From NCBI GenBank assembly GCA_046350255.1, contig JAXMAV010000020.1:1-64000 (forward strand): a stretch of 64,000 nucleotides of DNA, in the 5' to 3' direction. Under the pieces are notes generated by a model that saw only the letters and a program-made list of their open reading frames with translations, did not search any database and had not been told where the DNA came from. This DNA comes from CALDUY01 sp046350255 (GTDB lineage Bacteria; Planctomycetota; Planctomycetia; Gemmatales; Gemmataceae). Below are positions 40,946-49,429 of the stretch, piece by piece (positions within the stretch are counted from its first letter, which is position 1; the number at the start of each line of letters is the position of its first letter). A program made the position numbers and the translations under genes.

Positions 40946-42343
40946 ATGTCGCGCCTTGCTTGCTTTTGCTTGCTCGCTTTTCTCGTCGGGCTCCTCGGCT
41001 GCGGTCGCAAGGAAGCCGGCGAGGGCGTCACTGTCAGTGATAAACCGGTGGTGCGCGTGGTGACTCCCAGCAAGCGCACCATCGTGCGGCTGGTGGGGCA
41101 GCCCAGCTTTACCGAGGCCTTCGAGCAGACCGCCATCTATCCCAAGATGACGGGCTATCTCGAGAAATGGAACGTCGATATTGGTGACATGGTCAAGCCC
41201 GGCACGCTGCTGGCCACCATCTTCGTCCCCGAACTGGTCGAGGAGCAAAAGCTCAAGAAGGCACAGCACGAACTCGATCAGGAGATCGTCAAGCAAAGCG
41301 AGAAGCTGGTCCGCGTCGCGCAGGACAACCTGAAAGCGGCGACGGCGCAGGTCAAGGAGTCGCAGGCCAACGTCGGGAAGTACAAGGCGGCAGTCGATCG
41401 CTGGGACAGCGAAGTGCGCCGCCTGACGGGGCTCAGTGACTCGGGCGTGGTCGATTCGCAGGTGCTGCTGGAATCGCGCCGCCAGCTCAAGTCAAATCAG
41501 GCCTCGATGACCGCCGCCCAGGCCAACGTGGAGACGTCGCAGGCGCAACAACTCGGGTCGCAGGCTTCGCTGGAAAAGTCCCAGCAGGATGTCAAGGTGG
41601 CCCAGGCGCGCGTGGCGGTGTCCAAGGCCGACGTCGACCGACTCGGCGCACTGGTCGGGTACTTGAAGCTGACTGCGCCCTACGCGGGTGTGGTGATCAG
41701 CCGCAACGCCAACACTGGCGACTTTGTGCTGCCGGCCACGGGCGATCCGTCGGCGCCCAATCGGTCGTCCGATCAAAGTTCCACCCGGGCGGCGCCCATT
41801 TTCGTCATCGCCCGGCTGGACAAGGTGCGCATCTTCGTCGATGTGCCTGAGGCGGATGCGGTCTACATTCACTCTGATGTGGACCGCGCGGCCAATCCGT
41901 CTGGGCCGCCGGCCACACCCGCGAGTGTCCGTATCCGGGCCCTGAGCGACCGGGTCTTCCAGGCGACCGTGACGCGCTCGTCGTGGGCGCTCAATAACCG
42001 AACCCGCACTCTGCGCGCCGAGGTCGATTTGCCCAACACCGAGGGCCTGCTGCGTCCGGGGATGTACGCCATCGGCGAGCTGCGCATCGAACGGCCAAAC
42101 GTCCTGGCTGTCCCCGCTAGCACGGTGGCCGAGCTTGGCGACGAGGTGGTCTGCTTCCGCCTGGTCGAGGGCAAGGCTGTCCGCACGCCGGTCCGCGTCG
42201 GTCCGTCGGATGGTTCGTGGGTCGAGCTGTTGGACTGGCGCGATAAGGATGGCACCTGGCAGCCGTTTACTGGCAAGGAGCAGATCCTGGATGCCGACAT
42301 CAGCGAACTGAACGATGGCATCGAGGTGAAGGTGGTTCCGTGA
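40946..42343 (+). CDS. RND efflux periplasmic adaptor lipoprotein
   Basis: This 465-residue membrane-fusion protein has a lipobox (LVGLLGC, Cys about 19). The barrel-sandwich half (TGYLEKWNVDIGDMVKPGTL) is followed by a long alpha-hairpin (about 95-230, rich in Q, A and K), the lipoyl-return motif (KLTAPYAGVVISRNANTGDF), and a C-terminal beta-barrel ending with LLRPGMYAIGELRIERP. It couples the upstream RND permease to a TolC channel. The permease-adaptor order is the reverse of the usual adaptor-permease order. Confidence 0.9.
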   Translation: MSRLACFCLLAFLVGLLGCGRKEAGEGVTVSDKPVVRVVTPSKRTIVRLVGQPSFTEAFEQTAIYPKMTGYLEKWNVDIGDMVKPGTLLATIFVPELVEEQKLKKAQHELDQEIVKQSEKLVRVAQDNLKAATAQVKESQANVGKYKAAVDRWDSEVRRLTGLSDSGVVDSQVLLESRRQLKSNQASMTAAQANVETSQAQQLGSQASLEKSQQDVKVAQARVAVSKADVDRLGALVGYLKLTAPYAGVVISRNANTGDFVLPATGDPSAPNRSSDQSSTRAAPIFVIARLDKVRIFVDVPEADAVYIHSDVDRAANPSGPPATPASVRIRALSDRVFQATVTRSSWALNNRTRTLRAEVDLPNTEGLLRPGMYAIGELRIERPNVLAVPASTVAELGDEVVCFRLVEGKAVRTPVRVGPSDGSWVELLDWRDKDGTWQPFTGKEQILDADISELNDGIEVKVVP

Positions 42344-42414
42344 TATTCGGTGGGGATCGCCTCCCCGCGGGGTGAACCCCAGGAACGACTCCGCTTGTCT
42401 CGCGAGGCCCAGCG

Positions 42415-43185
42415 ATGGACAACCAGGAACAGAACCCGCGCCTCAACCAGATTCCCACCCAGTGGTCGGTGGTGCGGCAGGCGCATGGCGACGACAGCGT
42501 CCAGGGAAATCAGGCGCGCGAGGCCCTGCTGGAACGCTATGGCGGGGCGATCTATCGCTACCTCCTTGGCGCATTGCGCAACGTCGAGGCCGCCGAGGAA
42601 CTGAGCCAGGAGTTCGCCTGCCGCTTCCTCAATGGCAGCCTGCGCGGAGCCGATCCGACGCGCGGTCGGTTCCGGGATTACGTCAAGGGCGTGCTGTATC
42701 ATCTCGTCGTGGATTATCAGCGGAAGCAACGGCGGGCGAACTCGCTGGGGAGCGACTTGCCCGAGCCGGGCGAGGAGTGTAGCCTGGCCGCCGAGCGCGA
42801 TCGCGCCTTTCTGGAAGCCTGGCGCGACGAGATCCTGGCGCGGACCTGGATCCGGCTGGAGGAGGTGGACCGGCAGCAGGGGCAGCACTACTTCACCGTC
42901 CTGCGGTATCGGGCCGAGCATCCTGATCAGTCGAGCAGCGAGATGGCCCAGGCACTCACTCAGTTGCTGGCCAAGCCGATCAGCGCCGAGGCAGGGCGCC
43001 AAACGCTTAAGCGCGCTCGCGACCGGTTCACCCAGCTGATGCTCGAGGAGGTGGCCCAGGGGCAGGACAGCGCCACGACCGAATCGGTGACGGCCGAGCT
43101 GATCGACCTGGGCCTCTACGAGTACTGTCGTTCGTCCCTCGAACGGCGCGGGCGTGCCGCGGAGGGGAACGATGTCTCGACCTGA
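42415..43185 (+). CDS. ECF-type sigma factor (long, kinase-linked)
   Basis: This 256-residue sigma factor of the extended ECF type has region 2 in YGGAIYRYLLGALRNVEAAE, ELSQEFACRFLNGSLRGAD and GRFRDYVKGVLYHLVVDYQR. A long linker follows, then a region-4-like helix-turn-helix (EMAQALTQLLAKPISAEAGR, QTLKRARDRFTQLMLEEVAQ). The stop overlaps the start of the following kinase gene by 14 bp, so the two are translationally coupled. There is no classical anti-sigma factor. Confidence 0.85.
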   Translation: MDNQEQNPRLNQIPTQWSVVRQAHGDDSVQGNQAREALLERYGGAIYRYLLGALRNVEAAEELSQEFACRFLNGSLRGADPTRGRFRDYVKGVLYHLVVDYQRKQRRANSLGSDLPEPGEECSLAAERDRAFLEAWRDEILARTWIRLEEVDRQQGQHYFTVLRYRAEHPDQSSSEMAQALTQLLAKPISAEAGRQTLKRARDRFTQLMLEEVAQGQDSATTESVTAELIDLGLYEYCRSSLERRGRAAEGNDVST

Positions 43186-45103
43186 GTTACCCTCCACCGA
43201 TCCGTTACCGACCCAGGTGGAGGGAGAACCGGCCACCTGTGAGAGCCACGGCATCGACACCGGGTCGGCCCCGCCATTCTGCGCGCCAGTGACGCCTCCG
43301 CGGACGCCGACCTTCACTCTGCCCGAGGTGGGGCAGGTGATCGATGATTTCGAGCTGCTGCGCGAACTGGGCGAGGGCTCGTTCGCCAAGGTGTTCCTCG
43401 CCCGGCAGCGCTCGCTGGGCCGCCTGGTGGCGCTGAAGGTGTCGCGCAACCGGGGACAGGAAGGACGGACGCTCGCCAGTCTCGAACACGAACACATCGT
43501 GCGCGTCTTCAGCGAAACCGTCGAGACTCGGCACGACCTGCGGCTCATGTGCATGCAGTACGTCGCTGGCACCACGCTCGAACAGCTAATCGTTTCTCTG
43601 ACGCAGGTCCCCCTGGCAGAGCGCAATGGACAGAAGATACTGGATATTCTCGACCGGATGGTGACCGATCCTGCGGCTCTCGACCTGGCAGCTTTGCGCG
43701 ATCGCGAGGCGCTGGCCGGGATGGACCTGGTTGAGGCGGTCTGCTGGATGGGCGCGCGGCTGGCCGAGGCGCTGGCCCACGCACACAACCTGAGCGTGCT
43801 GCATCGCGACATCAAGCCGGCCAATATCCTGGTCAACCGCTACGGTCGGCCGTTGCTCGCCGATTTCAACATCGCCGCCGCCCGGCTCGGCGACTGCGAG
43901 GGCGAGCAGATATTCGGTGGGACGCTGGGCTACATGGCTCCCGAGCACATCGACGCCTTCAACCCCAATGATTTCACGACGGCCGACGCCGTTGATCGGC
44001 GCAGTGACATCTGGTCGCTGGGGGCAGTTCTCTACGAGTTACTGACGGGGGGGCACCCTTACCCTTTGCCCTGCACAGACATCTCAACCAGCGATGCGCT
44101 GGAGAAAATGTCGACCGAGCGGCGCCAGCCTCCTCCCACGCTGGCGCCTGTGGTGACCGTCCCGCCGGCACTGGAACGTGTGCTGGCACACTGCATGGCG
44201 CCGGCGCCGCGCGATCGTTACCAGGATGCCGCCGATCTGGCCGCCGACCTCGACTCGTGCCGCGAGCTGCACCGGGTCCAGCGCTCGCTGCCACCTGGCT
44301 ACGTTGTCACGCCCCTGGTTGCGCGTCGGCCGTTCCTGGTTGGGGCGATGCTCCTGCTGCTTCCGCAGTTCATCGGCACCGGCGTCAACATCGCCTACAA
44401 CTGGGCCCGTCTCGTGTCCCGCATGAACGAGCGCCAGATCGATGTCTTCTTCTGGGTCATGACCATCTACGACGTGCTGGCTTATTCCATCCTGTTCGCC
44501 CTCTTCGTCGAGCAGGTGCTGCCGGTCTACCAGGCCTGGCGCCGGCTCCAGAGCAACGACCGGCCAGACCCGGCGGAAATCGATGCGGCACGACGTCAGG
44601 CGCTGAAGCTGCCCACCAGGGCCTTCATTCTGGGCTCGCTGGGGTGGTTCACGGGTGGCGTTGTCTTTCCCCTGGCCATCTGGCTCCTGGCCGGGCCGTT
44701 CGAGCATCCCACGGTCTTCGTGCATTTCCTGTTCTCGTTCACCATCTCCGGGCTGATCGCCATCACCTACTCGGTGCTGTCGGTGCAGTTCGTGGTGGTG
44801 CGTGTGCTGTATCCGGGCCTGTGGCTCGATGCGCGACGACTCCGCGAGGCGGCCGTCGAGGAACTGGGACGGCAGGAAGGGCTCGTGGGGCTGCTGCAGT
44901 TCTTTGCCGTGCTCATCCCCCTGGCCGGCGTGGCGCTGATGCTAAGCCCGGAAGCGCCCGACGCCAGTGCGTATGCCACCTTCCGCTTCCTGGTGACGGC
45001 GTTGCTGGCGCTAGGGATGGTGGGGCTGGGGTTGGCCTTGGTGGCCGGGAGCGAACTGCGCAAGACAGGCGCGGTGCTGATTCCGGCGCGCAAGAAGGTC
45101 TGA
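43172..45103 (+). CDS. Ser/Thr kinase with DFN motif and polytopic membrane tail
   Basis: This is 643 residues from the ATG at 43172. The kinase domain has GEGSFAKVFLA (67-77), the lysine in VALKV (Lys89), HRDIKPANIL (211-220) and GTLGYMAPEH. The magnesium-binding DFG is replaced by DFN (231-233, LLADFNIAAARLG). The Asp is kept, so activity is possible. From about residue 385 the protein has five to six membrane helices (such as FWVMTIYDVLAYSILFALFV, VFVHFLFSFTISGLIAITYS and LVTALLALGMVGLGLALVAG). Most planctomycete kinases have only one helix, so this is an unusual integral sensor. It overlaps the upstream sigma gene by 14 bp. Confidence 0.88.
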   Translation: MSRPELPSTDPLPTQVEGEPATCESHGIDTGSAPPFCAPVTPPRTPTFTLPEVGQVIDDFELLRELGEGSFAKVFLARQRSLGRLVALKVSRNRGQEGRTLASLEHEHIVRVFSETVETRHDLRLMCMQYVAGTTLEQLIVSLTQVPLAERNGQKILDILDRMVTDPAALDLAALRDREALAGMDLVEAVCWMGARLAEALAHAHNLSVLHRDIKPANILVNRYGRPLLADFNIAAARLGDCEGEQIFGGTLGYMAPEHIDAFNPNDFTTADAVDRRSDIWSLGAVLYELLTGGHPYPLPCTDISTSDALEKMSTERRQPPPTLAPVVTVPPALERVLAHCMAPAPRDRYQDAADLAADLDSCRELHRVQRSLPPGYVVTPLVARRPFLVGAMLLLLPQFIGTGVNIAYNWARLVSRMNERQIDVFFWVMTIYDVLAYSILFALFVEQVLPVYQAWRRLQSNDRPDPAEIDAARRQALKLPTRAFILGSLGWFTGGVVFPLAIWLLAGPFEHPTVFVHFLFSFTISGLIAITYSVLSVQFVVVRVLYPGLWLDARRLREAAVEELGRQEGLVGLLQFFAVLIPLAGVALMLSPEAPDASAYATFRFLVTALLALGMVGLGLALVAGSELRKTGAVLIPARKKV

Positions 45104-45115
45104 GGGAAAAAGGAC

Positions 45116-45146
45116 ATCGACCCGGGGGAACATCCCCCGGGTCGAT
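45116..45146 (+). terminator. Strong hairpin after the kinase gene
   Basis: ATCGACCCGGGGG (45116-45128) and CCCCCGGGTCGAT (45134-45146) form a perfect 13-bp stem with a 5-nt AACAT loop, 13 bp after the kinase stop. Only a short TGTT follows, but the stem is very stable, and its position between convergent genes (the next gene is on the minus strand) suggests a bidirectional terminator. Confidence 0.7.
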
Positions 45147-45168
45147 TGTTAGGAGTGAATCCGGTCGA

Positions 45169-45828
45169 TCATTGCCACATCTTCGGCGGATCTCGGAGCA
45201 TCAGCCGGAGATAGATCTGTCGGGTACCCGGCAGGACGACCAGGCGTTCCGCTGCCGGACGGATGATCATCTGCTCCTCGATGTCTGGCCGGGTGATGTG
45301 CACCTGCCAGTAACGGTAGTCGGCAAACCCGACCTCGACCGCGAATTCATCCAGGAGGAAGGTGCAGGGGGCTTCCACAGTCACCACCCTGGCCAGCATC
45401 TCGCGCAACCGATCCTCGGACAGGTGAGTCAGAATCCGGTTCACCTCCGTGGGGAGATGCCACCCTAACTCCACCTTTAGGTTGCCACGCAGTGCCAGCA
45501 ACTCATCCTGCACTTGATCGTCGCCCGCCATGCAACCTGGGCTGGCCAGTCGATCGATCAGCGTGCGATACTCGGGCAGATCCAGCTCGGTTCCGAAGGC
45601 CACCACCAACGCCCCTCGTTGCAGGGCTCGGCGGACCATCGGTCTCGAACTCTCGATCGCGACCCACTCCTCCACGTCTCCCATGCGCTCGATGCGTGTT
45701 GGCATGGGATCCCTGGTTCGTGTTGGCTCGTCTCCTCCGGATAGGCGTGCCAGAAGGAGCAGAAATACCAGAGCCAGAAGAATCAGCTTCAGCCAGAAAG
45801 TTTCCGAACGGGAGTATGTGGCCAACAT
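45169..45828 (-). CDS. Membrane-anchored hypothetical protein
   Basis: This 219-residue protein has one N-terminal membrane helix (LKLILLALVFLLLLARL, about 14-30). The remaining 185 residues are mixed alpha/beta (RALQRGALVVAFGTELDLPE, YRYWQVHITRPDIEEQMIIR, RQIYLRLMLRDPPKMWQ). No family is recognised. It stands between the kinase on the + strand and the kinase-DJ-1 gene on the minus strand. On the minus strand it follows the kinase-DJ-1 gene by 288 bp. Confidence 0.65.
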   Translation of the reverse strand: MLATYSRSETFWLKLILLALVFLLLLARLSGGDEPTRTRDPMPTRIERMGDVEEWVAIESSRPMVRRALQRGALVVAFGTELDLPEYRTLIDRLASPGCMAGDDQVQDELLALRGNLKVELGWHLPTEVNRILTHLSEDRLREMLARVVTVEAPCTFLLDEFAVEVGFADYRYWQVHITRPDIEEQMIIRPAAERLVVLPGTRQIYLRLMLRDPPKMWQ

Positions 45829-46116
45829 GGATCAGCCCTCCTCGTTCAGGCGTTCGTGACGCCAGAGAGGGAGGAAGTTAGCCCGACCGGTTGCCACCCG
45901 TCACACGCGCCGATTGTGCGGGTGGCCCGGTCGGGACTGACCCATTAAGAGCAACGGGCGCGCCACGCTCCTGGATTTTTCTCGTTTCTTTTGCAAGTAA
46001 TGACCGGGTCGGTGGTTGTGGCGTGAGGTGGCGGCGAGCAACGATGGAGGACCATTCGGTCTTTTGTGCGGCTGAGGCACACTTGTCCCCCGCTCGCTGT
46101 GCCGGAAGCGGCACGC
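45829..46116. other. Intergenic gap with long imperfect hairpin
   Basis: No gene is seen in this 288-bp gap. Around 45882-45935 there is a long imperfect inverted repeat: CCCGACCGG + GCCACCCG + CACA pair with TGTG + CGGGTGGC + CCGGTCGGG, with a two-base bulge and a 9-nt loop. It could terminate the kinase-DJ-1 gene or sit in the leader of the membrane-anchored hypothetical gene on the minus strand. Confidence 0.4.
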
Positions 46117-48141
46117 TCAGCGGCGCAGACGGGCTACTAGCGCCTGGGCCAGCGCCTCCGCCGAGGCCGGATCGCGCCCGGTCAGGACGTTGCCATCCTG
46201 CACCACGGCCTGATCCACCACCTGCATTCCCTTGTTCCGCAGGATGCTCTCCATCTCCGGCGGGCAGGTGCCCCGGTGGCCTTTCAGAACGCCCGTGCGG
46301 GCCAGGCTGCCCACCCCGTTGCAGACGCCGGCGATCAGGCGGTTCTCGGCCTTCATCGCCTCGGTCAGTTGTTGCGCCGCGGCTCCAGCTTCCAGCACAG
46401 CCGGCATGGCGGTGCCACCAACAAACAGGATGGCGTCGTAGTCTGCTGGCTGCGCCTCGCACAGCAGCAGGTCTGGATGCAATGCATCGCCACCTCCCTC
46501 AGGGGCAGGCTGGATCGGCTGTTTCTCGGTGGCGGCGATGCGGACCGACAGCCCCGCTGCTTTCATCACGGCCATCGCGGGACTGAAGTCGGGGTTCCAG
46601 TATTGCCGGGCCGGCAGCACGACGAGCACCCGTCCAGACGAGGCGGAGGACCCAGCCCCGCGCAGCAGTGAAGGGCTCGCGGTTTCCGAGGAGGCCGCTC
46701 CTGGGCCGGCCGCCGTCTGCCCTCTGTGTTTCCAGCTTTCCTGCACGCGCTGGTGGACGAACCACCCCGTGGCGAGAGCGAGGCCAAGGAACCCCAGCCC
46801 GACGGCGAGAAGCACCAGGCCCCGTCGGCCACGGCGTCGCCGAGGCTTCCTGCGCGGCCGGGGACTGCTGGACGGGGCCGGAAGGTCGGCCTCACGCGTC
46901 GGCCGGGGCTGGACTCGAGCGGCGACCGGAGTGGGTGCCGGTGCCGGAGTCGGTGCCGGGGCTGGGGTAGGTGCTGGAAGGGGAAGCAGGGCTGGCTCGG
47001 CCACTTCGCGGCGCGTCTCCGCCTGTTGTCCGGCCCGGGTGAAGGGGTGCAGCGCCTGAGCCACCGCCGCGGCCGTCTGGTAGCGGTCGGCCGGTCGCTT
47101 GGCCATCATGCGCTCGACTACCTGGGACAGCTCGGCGGGGATTTCGCTGCGCAGGCTGGTGAGCTTGGTTGGCTCGGTATCGACGTGGGCCAGGGCCTTT
47201 TGCAGGGCGCTGCCCTCGACGAACGGCGGCTGCCCGGTGAGCAGGAAGTACAGCGTGCAGCCCAGGCTGTAGATGTCAGCACGACTATCGACCTTGTGGG
47301 AGTCGCCCACCTGCTCGGGGGAGATGTAGTCCGGCGTACCCAGGACCATACCCAGCGTCGTCAGCGGCCGCTTTCCTTCGTCGTCCTGCTCCTGCTCGGC
47401 CTGAGCCAGTAGCGCCAGGCCAAAGTCGAGCACCTTGACCTGCCCCTTGCGGGTGACCATCAGGTTGTGCGGCTTGATGTCGCGGTGGACCATGCCGCGC
47501 TCGTGGGCATGGTGGATTCCCAGGGCCGCCTGCCGGACCAGGTGAGCCGCCTGCTCGACCGGGAGGGGGCCATTCTTCGCCACCAGGCGGTCGAGGCTGA
47601 TGCCCTCGACATATTCCATCACCAGCAGGTGCATCTCGCCTAGCTGCTCGGCGTCGTGCGCCGTCACAATGTTGGGGTGCTGCAGGCGAGCGGCGGCCTT
47701 CACCTCTAACAGGAACCTCTGTACTGCTCGGGGGTTACGGGTCAAGGTGGGGTGAATGACCTTCAGGGCCACCTCGCGATCCATCAGCTTGTGGACGGCG
47801 TGGTAGACCTCGCCCATGCCACCCGCACCGAGCAAGCGCAGCACCCGATAGCGCGGATGCTCGGCCAGAGCCGGAATGACATCCACCCCGCCCGCGGTGA
47901 CGCTTCCCGAAGGCCCCTGGGTGTCGGCCCCGGCTGGAACCATGCTGGGAGTACCCTCTCCGCGGAGGGTTCGGCCCGCTCGCAGATAATTCAGCAGCGA
48001 ATCGTCGGGTAGCTGCTGGACTTTCCGCAAACATTCGGCGCAACTTTCGAGGTGCCGTTCGGTTTCGATCTGCTCGGTAGGTCCGAGCCGGCCCGCCATG
48101 AAGGCGGCTAGTTGATCACTGCTGGGGTGCAAGGTCCGCAT
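46117..48141 (-). CDS. Zinc-finger/Ser-Thr kinase/DJ-1-PfpI fusion
   Basis: This is 674 residues from the ATG at 48141. Residues 1-45 are an anti-sigma-type zinc finger half-site (RHLESCAECLRKVQQLPDD). The kinase domain runs from GAGGMGEVYHA (105-115) through HRDIKPHNLM (219-228) and DFGLALLA (239-246). A proline/alanine linker and arginine-rich stop-transfer precede a membrane helix (about 440-463). The last 170 residues are a DJ-1/PfpI domain: RVLVVLPARQYWNPDFSPAM, DYDAILFVGG (nucleotide-like turn) and the nucleophile-elbow cysteine in AGVCNGVGSLAR (Cys607). The DJ-1 part would be outside the cytoplasm. No similar fusion is known to me. Confidence 0.85.
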   Translation of the reverse strand: MRTLHPSSDQLAAFMAGRLGPTEQIETERHLESCAECLRKVQQLPDDSLLNYLRAGRTLRGEGTPSMVPAGADTQGPSGSVTAGGVDVIPALAEHPRYRVLRLLGAGGMGEVYHAVHKLMDREVALKVIHPTLTRNPRAVQRFLLEVKAAARLQHPNIVTAHDAEQLGEMHLLVMEYVEGISLDRLVAKNGPLPVEQAAHLVRQAALGIHHAHERGMVHRDIKPHNLMVTRKGQVKVLDFGLALLAQAEQEQDDEGKRPLTTLGMVLGTPDYISPEQVGDSHKVDSRADIYSLGCTLYFLLTGQPPFVEGSALQKALAHVDTEPTKLTSLRSEIPAELSQVVERMMAKRPADRYQTAAAVAQALHPFTRAGQQAETRREVAEPALLPLPAPTPAPAPTPAPAPTPVAARVQPRPTREADLPAPSSSPRPRRKPRRRRGRRGLVLLAVGLGFLGLALATGWFVHQRVQESWKHRGQTAAGPGAASSETASPSLLRGAGSSASSGRVLVVLPARQYWNPDFSPAMAVMKAAGLSVRIAATEKQPIQPAPEGGGDALHPDLLLCEAQPADYDAILFVGGTAMPAVLEAGAAAQQLTEAMKAENRLIAGVCNGVGSLARTGVLKGHRGTCPPEMESILRNKGMQVVDQAVVQDGNVLTGRDPASAEALAQALVARLRR

Positions 48142-48254
48142 CTGAGGCACGGTCAAACCCTCCCTGTTGGCTGTGCCGGAGGGGAGTTCCGACCCAACTC
48201 TGAGGTAATATGGCGGCGCCTTGACGGACCTTTCAGCAAAAAGCACCTCAGCCG

Positions 48255-49328
48255 TTACTGTCGCATCGAAACGCTGATCAGCTCGGGCTGGTAACCCCGG
48301 GGCGTACCCACCACCCGGAAGGTCGTCTCGTCGATCTTGTCCTCGTCGAAGGGCACACGAAGGACGCGCTCGACATAGCTGCGCTCCATGTCGTAGAGTT
48401 TCTTCTCCAGTGACTCAGGCATGAGCGCCACAAACCGGCTAGGCTGGCGCGGCAGACCGATCCCCAGCGCGGCCAGGATGTCGCGCACCGAGGCCGGCTT
48501 GTCGTCGATCCAGTAGATGCGGTTGAGACGGGCCACATCCTCATCCTGTAGCTGGGCACCGGGCCGCAGCTCGCGCACCACCTTGAAAACCGGCTCGGGG
48601 CCGTCTTCCTTCACGGGGAAGGCGAGCATGGCGCCCAGACCGCGAAGCTGGGCGAGATATTCAGGCCCAGACGAGGCCGTGAACCGCATGTGCCAGCGGA
48701 GCATCCGACGTTCGCGCTTGCCGAGGGTGGCCTTGCCGTCGCCGCTGCCTGGCCCAGTGCCCGTGCCTGTGCCGCTGCCGGAGCCGCCGCCCGAGCCCGA
48801 CCCGCCCTGACCCTGCCCAGGGTTGCCTACCGCGAGCTTCTTGCGAATGTTGTCCGACAGCCGGGCGAACGCTTTCGCGGAGTCGCTGTTGCTCTCCTGG
48901 ATGAAGCGAGAAGAATCCGAGTCGAACTTCTCGGTGATTTGGGCCTTCTCGGCCTTGTCCAGCGAGGGGCGTTTGGGCTCCTGGGTTAGTTCGGGGGGGA
49001 GATCGACGGGATCCTCGCCGACGTTCTCGCTGGCGCCGACGGTGCCTGGACCGCGGCCATCGACCGAACCGCCGCGCTGGCCGCCGCCGCCGGGAAGCTT
49101 GTCGAGAGCGAGGCGGACCGGTTCCACCGGGATGCTGCGCGTCGGCTGGATGAACAGTGAGGCCAGGTAGATGCCGAAGAGGATCAGTCCGCCCACTCCC
49201 AGGGCATGGACGGCGAACGACCCTGCGATGGAAAGCGGTGCCTCGCCGTGTGGCGAGTAGCGCTTCCAGAACTTCTCCTCAGGCGGCAGTTTGAGCCCAG
49301 CTGGCTCGGTCTTGGCGGCGGTGGACAT
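48255..49328 (-). CDS. Membrane-anchored glycine-rich hypothetical protein
   Basis: This 357-residue protein has a cytoplasmic N-terminus, one membrane helix (about 36-60, FAVHALGVGGLILFGIYLAS), then a glycine-rich disordered linker (about 80-210 with GSGSGGGSGSGTGTGTGPGS). A C-terminal folded domain follows (MLRWHMRFTASSGPEYLAQL, FVALMPESLEKKLYDMERSY, TTFRVVGTPRGYQPELISVS). The TonB/TolA-like plan suggests spanning the periplasm, but no family is recognised. It lies 101 bp after the NagB-LmbE gene and 113 bp before the kinase-DJ-1 gene on the same strand. Confidence 0.7.
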   Translation of the reverse strand: MSTAAKTEPAGLKLPPEEKFWKRYSPHGEAPLSIAGSFAVHALGVGGLILFGIYLASLFIQPTRSIPVEPVRLALDKLPGGGGQRGGSVDGRGPGTVGASENVGEDPVDLPPELTQEPKRPSLDKAEKAQITEKFDSDSSRFIQESNSDSAKAFARLSDNIRKKLAVGNPGQGQGGSGSGGGSGSGTGTGTGPGSGDGKATLGKRERRMLRWHMRFTASSGPEYLAQLRGLGAMLAFPVKEDGPEPVFKVVRELRPGAQLQDEDVARLNRIYWIDDKPASVRDILAALGIGLPRQPSRFVALMPESLEKKLYDMERSYVERVLRVPFDEDKIDETTFRVVGTPRGYQPELISVSMRQ

Positions 49329-49429
49329 GGTACAACCCCGCAGGTCGAATGCGATGTGAGATGATGTAGTATCTCACGCCGGCCCGCGGAGTGCAACAGG
49401 GGGAGCTGGATTCCCGCCGAGAGTCCCTT

